From NCBI GenBank assembly GCA_020446815.1, contig JAGRDY010000026.1, positions 310,001 through 374,000 on the forward strand: a stretch of 64,000 bases of DNA, read 5' to 3'. Source of the stretch: Paracoccaceae bacterium (GTDB taxonomy: Bacteria; Pseudomonadota; Alphaproteobacteria; Rhodobacterales; Rhodobacteraceae). Below, one piece after another: positions 21,305-30,340 of this stretch. The position numbers and the translations under genes are program-made. The stretch's first letter is position 1. Each line of letters begins with the position of its first letter. Under the pieces are notes generated by a model. It ran no database searches and had not been told where the DNA came from. It saw nothing but the letters and a program-made list of their open reading frames with translations.

Positions 21305-21565
21305 GTGACGGCTCTGCTTTGGTGACTGTGTGGCTGGTGATCCGATTATGCCAAACGCGCCGTTCAGGCAAGTGAACCCGCAAGCGGTGCGTGCCGGGCG
21401 GCACGATGTCTCCGTTTCGATCGAAAGACACGGCCAAGGGCGGCAATGCGCGCCTCATATCTGCCCGTATCCATCGCTGCGCTGGGCGCCTGGCCAGGAT
21501 CGCACCCCCGGCTTGCACCATGAAGGCGCTTGGGCCATGAATGTGGCAAACCAGACGGAGGCGTC

Positions 21566-22633
21566 ATGTCATTGCCGGTCGGCAAGCAGGCAAGATACTG
21601 GGGGATCGCTGCGGCGGTATTCCTGGGGCTGCTTTGGGGGCTCGGCAATGTGATTTTGCCGTTCGTGGTGGGCGGGGCCGTGGCCTATTTCATGGACCCG
21701 GTGGCCGACCGGCTGGAGCGCATGGGCCTGAGCCGCGCGGCGGCAACCGCGACGATTTCCATCGTGGCCCTGCTGATCTTCGCGATCCTCGCGCTGCTTA
21801 TCGTGCCGATGCTGCTGCGCCAGCTGATCCAGCTGGTCAATGTCGCGCCGACGATGTTCAACGATCTGCATCAGTTCCTGACCGGAAAATTTCCGCGCCT
21901 CATGGATAGCAACGGCGTCGTGCACGACACGCTGAATGCCCTCGGCCAAACCATTCAGTCCCGCGGCGTCGAACTGGCCCGCGGGTTGCTCAGTTCCGCG
22001 CTTTCGGTGATCAATGCGGTGGTCTTCATCATCGTCGTGCCGGTCGTCGCCTTCTATCTGCTGCTCGACTGGGACAAGATGGTGGCGCGCATCGACGACC
22101 TGCTGCCACGCGATCACCAGATGGTGGTGCGCCAGCTTGCCCGCGAAATCGACACGGTGCTGGCGGCTTTCGTGCGCGGGCAGGTTTCGGTCTGCCTGAT
22201 CCTGGGTACGTTCTATGCGGTATCGCTGATGCTGGCGGGGCTCGATTTCGGGCTGATCATCGGGGCCATCGCCGGGCTCGTCACCTTTATCCCCTATGTC
22301 GGCGCGCTCATCGGCGGAACTCTGGCGATCGGGCTTGCGCTGTTTCAGTTCTGGGGTGAATGGCTGTCGATCGGCATCGTGGCGGGCATCTTCGTGATCG
22401 GCCAGTTTCTGGAAGGCAACGTCATCACGCCGAAGCTGGTGGGAAAATCCGTGGGGCTTCATCCCGTCTGGCTGCTTTTCGCCCTCTCGGCCTTTGGCAC
22501 GCTGTTCGGTTTCGTGGGGATGCTGGTCGCCGTGCCGGTTGCCGCCGCGCTGGGCGTTCTGGCGCGGTTTTCGGTGGCGCGATATACCGGCAGCCGTCTT
22601 TACCAAGGTCTGTCGGGCAAGGAAGACGACTGA
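21566..22633 (+). CDS. AI-2E family membrane permease
   Basis: A 355-residue inner-membrane protein with about eight hydrophobic segments in the PerM/TqsA-type (AI-2E transporter) pattern, including the central amphipathic region (ARIDDLLPRDHQMVVRQLAREIDTVLAAFVRGQ) and the late motif FLEGNVITPKLVGKSVGLHPVW. The family exports various small molecules or ions; autoinducer-2 export is proved only for some members. The ATG at 21566 is 3' of a GACGGAGGCGTC ribosome binding site. It precedes hdaA by one base, a conserved pairing in this order. Confidence 0.85.
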   Translation: MSLPVGKQARYWGIAAAVFLGLLWGLGNVILPFVVGGAVAYFMDPVADRLERMGLSRAAATATISIVALLIFAILALLIVPMLLRQLIQLVNVAPTMFNDLHQFLTGKFPRLMDSNGVVHDTLNALGQTIQSRGVELARGLLSSALSVINAVVFIIVVPVVAFYLLLDWDKMVARIDDLLPRDHQMVVRQLAREIDTVLAAFVRGQVSVCLILGTFYAVSLMLAGLDFGLIIGAIAGLVTFIPYVGALIGGTLAIGLALFQFWGEWLSIGIVAGIFVIGQFLEGNVITPKLVGKSVGLHPVWLLFALSAFGTLFGFVGMLVAVPVAAALGVLARFSVARYTGSRLYQGLSGKEDD

Positions 22634-22634
22634 C

Positions 22635-23312
22635 ATGCCCTTGCAACTGACTTTTGATCTGCCTGTCCGGACGGCGCTGGGGCGCGACGATTTCTATGTC
22701 TCTCCGGCCAACGGGCTGGCGGTCGCGGCGCTTGACACGCCGGAAAACTGGCCTGATCGCAGGATGCTACTGGTGGGTCCGGAAGGCTCGGGCAAAAGCC
22801 ACCTCGCGCAGATCTGGGCGGCCACGCAACATGGCACGGTGAGGGCGGCGGCCACGCTTTGCGATCCGCCGCCACCACCCGGATCCGCCGTTGCCATCGA
22901 GGACTGCGACCGTATCGCGGGCGACCGTCGTGCCGAAACCGCCCTGTTTCATATGCACAACATGATTCTGGCCGAAGGCGGGAAGCTTTTGTTGACGGCG
23001 CGCACACCGCCACAGCATTGGGAGCTGACACTGCCCGATCTGGCCAGCCGGATGCAGTCCGCCACCACGGCAAGGCTGCTGTCCCCCGATGACGCGCTGC
23101 TCGGGGCGGTTCTGGTCAAGCTGTTCGCCGATCGCCAGATCGCCCCGTCCGCTGCGCTGATCCCGTGGCTGGTGAGCCGCATGGACCGGTCGTTTGCCGC
23201 CGCCCGCGACCTTGTCCGCACGCTTGATGCGCAGGCACTGGCCCAGGGCCGCCCGGTCAACCGCGCTCTGGCCGCCGAGGTTCTGGACAGCCGGCAGGCG
23301 GGCGCGCAATGA
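22635..23312 (+). CDS. hdaA: DnaA-homologous replication regulator HdaA
   Basis: A 225-residue AAA+ protein that, with the sliding clamp, stimulates ATP hydrolysis on DnaA to prevent re-initiation. It starts with the clamp-binding motif QLTFDLP (residues 4-10), then has Walker [10 protein letters not shown] near residue 48 and an AAA+ lid. The DnaA domain IV DNA-binding helix-turn-helix is absent, which separates HdaA from DnaA. It begins one base after the permease stop and is followed 61 bases later by ppk1. Confidence 0.87.
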   Translation: MPLQLTFDLPVRTALGRDDFYVSPANGLAVAALDTPENWPDRRMLLVGPEGSGKSHLAQIWAATQHGTVRAAATLCDPPPPPGSAVAIEDCDRIAGDRRAETALFHMHNMILAEGGKLLLTARTPPQHWELTLPDLASRMQSATTARLLSPDDALLGAVLVKLFADRQIAPSAALIPWLVSRMDRSFAAARDLVRTLDAQALAQGRPVNRALAAEVLDSRQAGAQ

Positions 23313-23373
23313 TGGCCCCTATCCGGGGCACGGTTTCCGGAAGTTCGTTGCCAATCCGACTTCAAGGCCAGCC

Positions 23374-25539
23374 ATGACAAAAGCCGATTTTCTGAAAACG
23401 CCGTTTTCCGCCCCGGTGACATTGCCCGAAACCGAGATTGGCGGCGCGCGCCGGTTCTTCAACCGTGAATTAAGCTGGCTGGCGTTCAACTGGCGGGTTC
23501 TCGACGAGGCGCGCAATCCCCGCGTTCCGCTGCTTGAACGCCTGCGGTTCCTGTCCATTTCGGCAACCAATCTCGATGAATTCTATACGGTGCGCGTCGC
23601 GGGCCTGCGCGAACTTGTCCGGGCCGGCAAGACCATGCCCGGCGACGACGGCCGCAGCCCTGCCGAGCAACTCGACCTGGTCAATGAAGACGCGCGCCGC
23701 CTGATGCAGGCCCAGCAGACATGCTGGAACAAGCTCAAGCGCGAAATGGAGACCGCAGGAATCACACTTCTTACGCGCGCCAAGCTGACCAAGCGCGACG
23801 CGGCCTTCGCGCAGGACTATTTCCTGGGCAAGGTGTTTCCGGTTCTGTCACCCCTGGCGATCGACCCCGCGCACCCCTTCCCCTTCATCCCCAACACCGG
23901 TTTTTGTCTGGCCCTGCAACTGGAGCGCGCCACCGGCGGGCGGCCGTTACAGGCACTTTTGCCGATTCCCCAACAGATCGCCCGGTTTGTCACCCTGCCG
24001 GGGGAATCGCGCTTCCTGCCTCTCGAGGAATTGCTCCTGCTTCACCTCGGTTCGCTGTTTCCCGGCTACCGCGACACCGGCCATTGCGCCTTTCGGGTGC
24101 TGCGCGACAGCGATCTGGAGGTGGAGGACGAGGCCGAGGATCTGGTGCGCGAGTTCGAGACCGCGCTCAAGCGGCGGCGGCGCGGTCAGGTGATCCGCAT
24201 GAAGATCACCGCGGGCGCCCCGCAGGCGCTGCGCAGTCTTATCATGGAGGAACTGGGGGTGGTTCCCGATGAGGTGATCGAATTCAAGGGGATGGTCGGC
24301 ATGGCCGATTTGAAGGAACTCGTGCTCGACAGCCGCCGCGACCTGCAATGGCCCGCCTTCACGCCGCGCGTCCCCGAAAGGGTGCAGGACCATGAAGGCG
24401 ACATGTTCGCGGCGATTCGCAAGAAGGATATGCTTTTGCATCATCCCTACGAGACCTTTGACATGGTGATCCGCTTTCTTACCCAGGCCGCCGCCGACCC
24501 GGACGTTCTGGCCATCAAGCAGACGCTTTACCGTACCTCGCGCGACAGCCCCATCGTCTCGGCGCTCTGCGAGGCCGCCGAAGCGGGAAAATCCGTCACC
24601 GCGCTGGTGGAACTGAAGGCCCGGTTCGACGAGGCCGCCAACATTCGACAGTCACGCCGTCTGGAACGGGCCGGGGCGCATGTGGTCTACGGCTTCATCA
24701 ACTACAAGACTCACGCGAAAATCTCGACCGTGGTGCGGCGCGAAGGGGGCAACCTTGTCACCTACACCCATTACGGCACCGGCAATTACCACCCGATCAC
24801 CGCGCGCATCTACACCGACCTCAGTTTCTTTACCTGTGACCCTGCTCTGGGGCGCGATGCGACCAAGATGTTCAACTATCTCTCGGGCTATGTTCAGCCG
24901 GAAAACCTGGAAAACATCGCCTTTTCACCCATCACGCTCAAGCCACGCCTGCTGGCGCTGATTGCCGCCGAGGCGGTTCATGCGGGCGCGGGAAAGCCCG
25001 CGGAAATCTGGGCGAAACTGAATTCCGTTGTCGATCCCGATGTGATCGACGCGCTTTACGCTGCTTCCAATGCGGGGGTGAAGATCAATCTGGTGGTTCG
25101 CGGCATTTGCGGGCTGCGCCCCGGCATCGCCGGGCTGAGCGAGAACATCCGCGTCAAATCCATCGTGGGACGGTTTTTGGAACACAGCCGTATCGTCTGC
25201 TTTGCAAACGGCCATGGGCTGACTTCCAAGAAGGCCAAGGTCTTCATATCCTCCGCCGACTGGATGGGCAGGAACTTCCTGCGCCGGGTTGAAACGCTGG
25301 TCGAAATCCGCAACGATACGGTAAAGGCCCAGATCGTCAGCCAGATCATGGCCGCCAATCTGGCGGATGAAGCGCAAAGCTGGGTGTTGCAGTCCGACGG
25401 AAGCTATCTGCGCGACCTGCCCGAAGGACGCGACGATCTGTTCAACTGCCACCGGTTCTTCATGGAAAATCCTTCGTTGTCGGGGCGCGGCTCGGCGGGG
25501 GCGAAAGATGTGCCAAAGCTTGCCCACTCGATGGATTGA
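23374..25539 (+). CDS. ppk1: Polyphosphate kinase 1
   Basis: A 721-residue enzyme that reversibly makes polyphosphate from ATP. The N-terminal segment [19 protein letters not shown] and [16 protein letters not shown] are hallmarks. The autophosphorylated histidine is His447 in NYKTHAKIS; the second phospholipase-D-like His region is in the C-terminal domain ([22 protein letters not shown]). Length is normal (about 690-740). The ATG at 23374 is in the correct family register; longer frames overlap hdaA. ppx follows 56 bases later. Confidence 0.95.
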   Translation: MTKADFLKTPFSAPVTLPETEIGGARRFFNRELSWLAFNWRVLDEARNPRVPLLERLRFLSISATNLDEFYTVRVAGLRELVRAGKTMPGDDGRSPAEQLDLVNEDARRLMQAQQTCWNKLKREMETAGITLLTRAKLTKRDAAFAQDYFLGKVFPVLSPLAIDPAHPFPFIPNTGFCLALQLERATGGRPLQALLPIPQQIARFVTLPGESRFLPLEELLLLHLGSLFPGYRDTGHCAFRVLRDSDLEVEDEAEDLVREFETALKRRRRGQVIRMKITAGAPQALRSLIMEELGVVPDEVIEFKGMVGMADLKELVLDSRRDLQWPAFTPRVPERVQDHEGDMFAAIRKKDMLLHHPYETFDMVIRFLTQAAADPDVLAIKQTLYRTSRDSPIVSALCEAAEAGKSVTALVELKARFDEAANIRQSRRLERAGAHVVYGFINYKTHAKISTVVRREGGNLVTYTHYGTGNYHPITARIYTDLSFFTCDPALGRDATKMFNYLSGYVQPENLENIAFSPITLKPRLLALIAAEAVHAGAGKPAEIWAKLNSVVDPDVIDALYAASNAGVKINLVVRGICGLRPGIAGLSENIRVKSIVGRFLEHSRIVCFANGHGLTSKKAKVFISSADWMGRNFLRRVETLVEIRNDTVKAQIVSQIMAANLADEAQSWVLQSDGSYLRDLPEGRDDLFNCHRFFMENPSLSGRGSAGAKDVPKLAHSMD

Positions 25540-25595
25540 AGGGTAGACATTTGCCCAGCGAGTCGCGCGGGCCAGCACATCTGGGGGACCAGGCC

Positions 25596-27143
25596 ATGGA
25601 CAAGACCACCGAGGCAGCCGCCGAGGAATGGGGCCCGTTCGGCCGCCCGCTGTTCGACGACCCGGGCGCGCGCGCGCTCAGCCGCGTGGGGGTTGTCGAT
25701 GTCGGATCGAACTCGGTCCGGATGGTGGTTTTCGACGGCGCCGCCCGTAGCCCCGCCTATTTTTACAACGAAAAGGTGCTGGCCGGCCTTGGCCAGGGGC
25801 TGGTGCAATCCGGTCGGTTGAACCCACAGGGCAAGGTCCGCGCCCTGGCCGCTCTCGAACGGTTTGCGGCGCTCGCCCGGGGCATGGAGCTGCCACCGCT
25901 CAGCTGTGTCGCCACCGCCGCCGTCCGCGATGCCGAAGACGGCCCGGAATTTCGCGCCGAAGCCGAGGCCAGGACCGGGCTGAAGCTCTGGGTCATCGAC
26001 GGGCTTCAAGAGGCGCGGCTGTCGGCGCAGGGGGTGCTTCTGGGCTGGCCCGAGGCAGAGGGCCTGGTCTGCGACATTGGCGGCAACTCGATGGAACTGG
26101 CCGAAGTTTCGGGCGGTCAGGTGGGGCGGCGCGCTTCCTCACCGCTTGGCCCGTTCCGGCTCCAGCAGGTGAAGGATGGCCCCAAGGGGCTGACAACCTA
26201 TATCCGCCGGGTGATGAAGCATCTGGCCAGTGAGATTGGCACCGAACATGGCCGCATCTATCTGGTCGGCGGGTCGTGGCGAGCAATCGCACGGCTGGAC
26301 ATGGAACGGCGCAAATATCCGATGACGGTCCTGCACGAATACCGGATGGTGCCGGATGAACTGCTCAGGACCATCGACTGGATCGGCAAAAGCGATCTGA
26401 CGACACTGCGCGCCAGAACAGGGACATCGGCGGCGCGGATGGAGCTCGTGCCACTGGCCAGCCGTGTGCTGCGCCAGTTGATCCGCACCTTCAAGCCCGT
26501 GGAAATCGACGTTTCGTCCTACGGCATCCGCGAAGGGCTGCTTTACGAACAGATGCCGAAAAAACTGCGCAGCCGCGACCCGCTGATCGAAGCCGCCCGG
26601 TTCGCTGAAAAATCCGCCGCGCGCATGCCGGGTTTTGGCAAGAAGCTGCATGATTTCCTGCGCCCGCTGTTTGCCGACGCCACGCCCGAACGCAAGCGCC
26701 TGATCCGGGCCGCCTGTCTGTTGCACGATACGACCTGGCGGGCGCATCCCGATTACCGGGCCGAGGCCTGTTTTGACAATGTCACCCGCGCCAATCTGGG
26801 CGGCCTGAGCCACGGCGAACGGGTTTTCCTGGGCCTCGCCCTGCTTCACCGCTACAAGAATTCGCGCGCCGGATCGCGACTGGAACCGGTATTCGCACTG
26901 CTGACCGACCGTCAGATTCAGGATGCCGAAATTCTCGGCAAGGCGATGCGCTTCGGGGCGATGTTTTCGATCAAATCCCCGCAGGAGGCCGGTACCCTGG
27001 CCTGGTCGGAGGACAAAAAGGAACTGGAGCTGTTGCTTTACCCCTCGGCCATCCCGCTTTTCGGCGAGGTGGCCCAGGCCCGGTTCAAGTCGCTGGCCGA
27101 TGCGATGGAGGCCACCGCAACGGTCACACTCGTCAAGGCCTGA
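25596..27143 (+). CDS. ppx: Exopolyphosphatase / Ppx-GppA family
   Basis: A 515-residue member of the Ppx/GppA family, which degrades polyphosphate and sometimes pppGpp. The ASKHA phosphate-binding loops are VVDVGSNSVRM (Asp35) and VCDIGGNSMELAE; a C-terminal HD-like helical domain starts near residue 330 (LLHDTTW). I chose the ATG at 25596 after GGGGGA; a TTG at 25536 overlapping the ppk1 stop is the alternative. Pairing with ppk1 lets synthesis and breakdown of polyphosphate be co-regulated. Confidence 0.9.
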   Translation: MDKTTEAAAEEWGPFGRPLFDDPGARALSRVGVVDVGSNSVRMVVFDGAARSPAYFYNEKVLAGLGQGLVQSGRLNPQGKVRALAALERFAALARGMELPPLSCVATAAVRDAEDGPEFRAEAEARTGLKLWVIDGLQEARLSAQGVLLGWPEAEGLVCDIGGNSMELAEVSGGQVGRRASSPLGPFRLQQVKDGPKGLTTYIRRVMKHLASEIGTEHGRIYLVGGSWRAIARLDMERRKYPMTVLHEYRMVPDELLRTIDWIGKSDLTTLRARTGTSAARMELVPLASRVLRQLIRTFKPVEIDVSSYGIREGLLYEQMPKKLRSRDPLIEAARFAEKSAARMPGFGKKLHDFLRPLFADATPERKRLIRAACLLHDTTWRAHPDYRAEACFDNVTRANLGGLSHGERVFLGLALLHRYKNSRAGSRLEPVFALLTDRQIQDAEILGKAMRFGAMFSIKSPQEAGTLAWSEDKKELELLLYPSAIPLFGEVAQARFKSLADAMEATATVTLVKA

Positions 27144-27169
27144 CGCGGCCTTCGAGACGACGCCAGGGC

Positions 27170-27520
27170 TCAGATCTCGATCTGTCCGCCTGGCGCCGGT
27201 TCGGCCAGTTCCTGCGGCGTCTTGCGGCGGATGATGATATCGCCGTTGGGCAGCTTGACCGGCGGATGATAGTTGCGGATATCGCCGATCTGCCCGGCCA
27301 GATCACGCAAGGCAGGCCCCATGTCCGCCAGGGCATCGCCGAAATCCGACTTCAGATCCTTCAGCGCCGGTTCCATTTCGTCCAGCATCGAACGCATGAT
27401 GATCTTCGCGCCCTCTTCGAGCAGGCTGAAGCCTTCGTCGACCGACCCGTCCGTGCCTTGGGCATGGGCCGGGGCAAGGCAGAGAAGGGTGGCAAATACA
27501 CTTGTCGCGATGGTTTTCAT
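27170..27520 (-). CDS. Exported hypothetical protein (116 aa)
   Basis: A 116-residue protein with a signal peptide (TSVFATLLCLAPAHAQ; cleavage near residue 20-21). The mature part is an amphipathic helix-rich segment (EEGAKIIMRSMLDEMEPALKDLK) and a short tail with LPNGDIIIRRK. I recognise close relatives as uncharacterised periplasmic proteins in Rhodobacterales that are sometimes misnamed as ATPases; there is no P-loop here. It lies convergent to ppx. Confidence 0.6.
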   Translation of the reverse strand: MKTIATSVFATLLCLAPAHAQGTDGSVDEGFSLLEEGAKIIMRSMLDEMEPALKDLKSDFGDALADMGPALRDLAGQIGDIRNYHPPVKLPNGDIIIRRKTPQELAEPAPGGQIEI

Positions 27521-27563
27521 GCCGGGAGTCTACGCCATTTCGCAGCCAATTGATAGGGCGCCG

Positions 27564-28595
27564 TCACAGCGGCAGATCAATGCTTACCGGAAAATGGTCC
27601 GATGCGGTCAAGAGAGCATCCCGAAGTTCCGGCACCCGGTAACAGCCGACATCGTCGAACGGGTGCCAGATCCGCCATGCCGGGTTCCTGGCCCGCAGAT
27701 CGGGCGATACCATGATGTAATCCAGAAGGGCGGAGAAATACCTGTCGTGTTCGGGCCGGTAGAAGCGGGCGCTGACCGGCGCGGCGGAAAGTTTTTTGGC
27801 GATGGCCATGCGCGCGTGCGGATCGAACAGGCGCGTTTGGCGCGGTTCGTCCCAGCCCAGCACGATCTCGACGCCGGAACGGCCAAAGAGCTTTTCGTAT
27901 TCGTCCAGCCCCGGACCATCGTTGAAATCACCCATTACCAGCAGGCTGTCGCCCGCCGCCAGGTGCTTCAGCACCCTTTCGCGTAGCCAGATCGACTGGG
28001 CCATCTGCTTGCGCCGGTTTTCAATCGCCTGACGCTTGATCTGCTCTGTGCCGGTTGCACCATGCGGCGCCTTGGATTTGATGTGCACCCCGATCATGCG
28101 GAAATCGGCACCATCGGCGCTGCGCGCGGCGATCTCCAGCGGGGGCTTTGAAAAAGTCACCTGATCCTTGCGGGCGTCGATATCCAGATCAATCCGGTAG
28201 CTGCCATCAAACCGGGGCGGCCCGGCGCCGTTTTCCGCCGACCCCGGCGGCCCTTTGGGATCGTGCCGGACACTCAGCGCATCGGGATCGTAAAGCAGGG
28301 CGATTTCCTGCTGGGTTTCGTTGTCAAAACCAATCAGCGCCCTGCGCGTGCGCAACGCATAGCGTGCGGCGAAACTTTCCAGCATCGGCACGGTCTTGTG
28401 GCGGCGGTTGTTGTCGGGCGCCTCGATGACCATCACCGCATCGGCATCAAGCGCCGTAAAGACGATACCAAGCGCGGTCAGCTGATCGGCCCGTGTCACG
28501 TTGTAGCGCGCCGACCAGCCGCCGTCTTCCAGAAGCCTGCCCTGGCGGTCGAACAGGCTGTTGAACCATTCGACATTATAGGTGGCAATGCGCAT
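27564..28595 (-). CDS. Endonuclease/exonuclease/phosphatase family protein
   Basis: A 343-residue member of the DNase I-like superfamily. Landmarks: MRIATYNVEWFNSLF at the start, VIEAPDN (in the place of the usual QE metal site), MIGVHIKSKAPHG, LLVMGDFNDGP with the catalytic Asp-x-Asn, and TASDHFPVSIDL with the Asp-His pair. The metal-binding region is therefore mostly complete. No signal peptide. The ATG at 28595 follows AGGGG; it is 17 bases downstream of the djlA-like gene. Substrate unknown. Confidence 0.75.
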   Translation of the reverse strand: MRIATYNVEWFNSLFDRQGRLLEDGGWSARYNVTRADQLTALGIVFTALDADAVMVIEAPDNNRRHKTVPMLESFAARYALRTRRALIGFDNETQQEIALLYDPDALSVRHDPKGPPGSAENGAGPPRFDGSYRIDLDIDARKDQVTFSKPPLEIAARSADGADFRMIGVHIKSKAPHGATGTEQIKRQAIENRRKQMAQSIWLRERVLKHLAAGDSLLVMGDFNDGPGLDEYEKLFGRSGVEIVLGWDEPRQTRLFDPHARMAIAKKLSAAPVSARFYRPEHDRYFSALLDYIMVSPDLRARNPAWRIWHPFDDVGCYRVPELRDALLTASDHFPVSIDLPL

Positions 28596-28612
28596 TCCCC
28601 TGCCCTTTTCGT

Positions 28613-29296
28613 TCAGGCTGCGCGCCTGGTGCTGATTTCCTCCCATGCCCGGTTGATGGCGATCAGCCGCTTTTCGGCCATCCGCACCGCTTCGGGCGGA
28701 ACGCCCCGCGCGGCAAGCTGATCGGGGTGGGTTTCCAGAACCGCCTTGCGCCAGACGTCGCGTATTTCGGCCAGCGGCGCGTCGCGGCAAACCTTCAAGA
28801 CCTGATAGGGATCGGGGTCCGCATCCGGGACGAACTGTGTCAGAAGCGATCGGTAACAGGCCTCGGACACACCGAAAAGATCGGCAACCGTGCGCAGGAA
28901 TTCCTCTTCATGCGGGTGAAAATCGCCATCGGCCACGGCGATGTGAAACAAGCCTTCCAGCACATCGACCAATGTCGGGGCACCGGCCCCGAACATGCCG
29001 GCGATCTTGGCGGCGTAAAATTCGAACCCCGCCACATCCTGTCGCGCCAGGTTGAAAACACGCGCGGCATTTTTCTCATCCTCCGGCGCGATGGTGAAAA
29101 CCTCGCGAAAGGCGGCAACTTCGATGCGCGTGACCTGCCCGTCCGCCTTGGCCATCTTGGCCCCCAGCGCGATGATCGCAATGGTAAAGCCCACGCTCCG
29201 CTCCGGCGGGGTACGCAGGCGATCGAATACCGCCGACAGCGCTTCGCCAGAGGCAAGCGCGGCCAGGGCTTCGGAAATGCGGGTCCAGATCGACAT
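28613..29296 (-). CDS. TerB/J-domain protein, DjlA-like
   Basis: A 227-residue protein combining a TerB-like helical domain (about residues 30-150, with the acidic pair AKADGQVTRIEVAAF and VADGDFHPHEEEFL) and a C-terminal DnaJ domain (about 165-227) that carries the HPD tripeptide (ETHPDQLAARG). Co-chaperones of this type stimulate DnaK. E. coli DjlA also has an N-terminal membrane anchor, absent here, so the protein should be cytosolic. Confidence 0.8.
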   Translation of the reverse strand: MSIWTRISEALAALASGEALSAVFDRLRTPPERSVGFTIAIIALGAKMAKADGQVTRIEVAAFREVFTIAPEDEKNAARVFNLARQDVAGFEFYAAKIAGMFGAGAPTLVDVLEGLFHIAVADGDFHPHEEEFLRTVADLFGVSEACYRSLLTQFVPDADPDPYQVLKVCRDAPLAEIRDVWRKAVLETHPDQLAARGVPPEAVRMAEKRLIAINRAWEEISTRRAA

Positions 29297-29667
29297 TCGG
29301 CTAACCTACAGCGTTTCAGAGGCGTTTTGGAATCAGATACTTGCACGCATGACAAAGGTTTGAAACGCCTAAATGCCCCTATGGCGTTCCGGCTTTGCGT
29401 TGAAGCATCAGGAAATGCTTTTCGCGTTCGGCCGAAGCGAGAGGCAGTGACCGAGCGATTCATGGTCAAGTGAAACCGAAATTGGCGGCAGCATTGCCCG
29501 TCACGACATCTGTCGCCGGGGCCGGATCGCGCCGCTGAAGGGTGGCATGTCGCGAGCCGGGCGGAAGGGCTTTCCGGGGCCATGCGCGCGCCCGCAGCGC
29601 TTGCCATCCCGTGGGGGCATCGACGCAGGGATAGCCGGAAATGTCACCTGCCGCGCGGGGCGGGTGA
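29297..29667. other. Intergenic gap with dispersed repeats
   Basis: The gap contains an inverted pair AGGCGTTT/AAACGCCT spanning about 29319-29370 and a 52-base repeat element (29384-29435) whose inverted partner is at 32552-32604. The rest, 29436-29667, shows no gene. The gene at 28613 reads away on the left and the VOC gene at 29668 reads toward this gap. Confidence 0.6.
29384..29435 (-). repeat. Dispersed extragenic repeat, copy 1
   Basis: Read on the minus strand this copy contains CGCGAAAAGCATTTCC followed by TGATGCTTCAAC. It aligns over about 52 bases to 32552-32604 on the plus strand at roughly three quarters identity. Both copies are between genes. Confidence 0.7.
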
Positions 29668-30294
29668 TCATTCAAGCAGCCTGGTCCCATGTGGTGTCAG
29701 GATAGTGGCACGCAATGCCTTTGGCCCGGTCACGAACATAACCCGGTCATCGCGCAAAGGCAGCGCCGCACGCAGTGCCGTGGCATCGGGATGCGCCACT
29801 TCCAGCCGTTTGAGACGGCATCCGCTTTCGGGCAGCCGCTGACAGGGATGCAGTTCGCCCTGCCATTCGATCAACGCCGGATAGACGCCGTCGAAAGGAA
29901 GCCGCCCCGTCGCAGGCACCCCCATGCGCCAGCGAAACGCGCCGCGTTGCAGCGCAACAGCCCGCCCCGCCCCTTCCGGCGCCTGTGCCAGCGCACGCTC
30001 AAGGTCATCGCAGCGCAGGATCCAGTTGGTCAGCCGCGTGGGGCCTTTGAACCTGTCGAGATCGAACCACCGCGGATGCGCAACCGCAGGAGCGTCCGGA
30101 TCGACCGCGATGAGTTCGAGATATTCGCCGGGGCCAAGCCCCAGGAGCCGGTTGTGGGTGCTCATGAAAGCGTGATGCCCTACCGGCCCCAGCCCGACGC
30201 CCAGCAACGCCTCGACGGCCTGCCGACCCTCTTCCAGCGTTTGCGCGGAAATCGCCAGATGGTCGAGTGCCAGTTTTGCCGCTTGCTGCGTCAT
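29668..30294 (-). CDS. Glyoxalase-like (VOC) domain protein
   Basis: A 208-residue VOC-fold protein of the glyoxalase-like PF13468 type: LALDHLAISAQTLEEG at the start with the metal-site His, HNRLLGLGPGEYLELIAVDP in the middle with the Glu. It overlaps neither neighbour; it lies 46 bases downstream of methylmalonyl-CoA mutase on the same strand. Methylmalonyl-CoA epimerase is also a VOC protein, but this sequence does not look like it, so I leave the function open. The ATG at 30294 has GCGAGAG upstream. Confidence 0.65.
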   Translation of the reverse strand: MTQQAAKLALDHLAISAQTLEEGRQAVEALLGVGLGPVGHHAFMSTHNRLLGLGPGEYLELIAVDPDAPAVAHPRWFDLDRFKGPTRLTNWILRCDDLERALAQAPEGAGRAVALQRGAFRWRMGVPATGRLPFDGVYPALIEWQGELHPCQRLPESGCRLKRLEVAHPDATALRAALPLRDDRVMFVTGPKALRATILTPHGTRLLE

Positions 30295-30340
30295 GCTCTC
30301 GCCGATCCCCGCGCCGATTTGGAGCCAGTGCGCATCCGGG

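Noticed and set aside
29668-30294. Methylmalonyl-CoA epimerase next to the mutase
   Set aside because: The fold class fits, but length and motifs match the broader glyoxalase-like family rather than the short epimerase.
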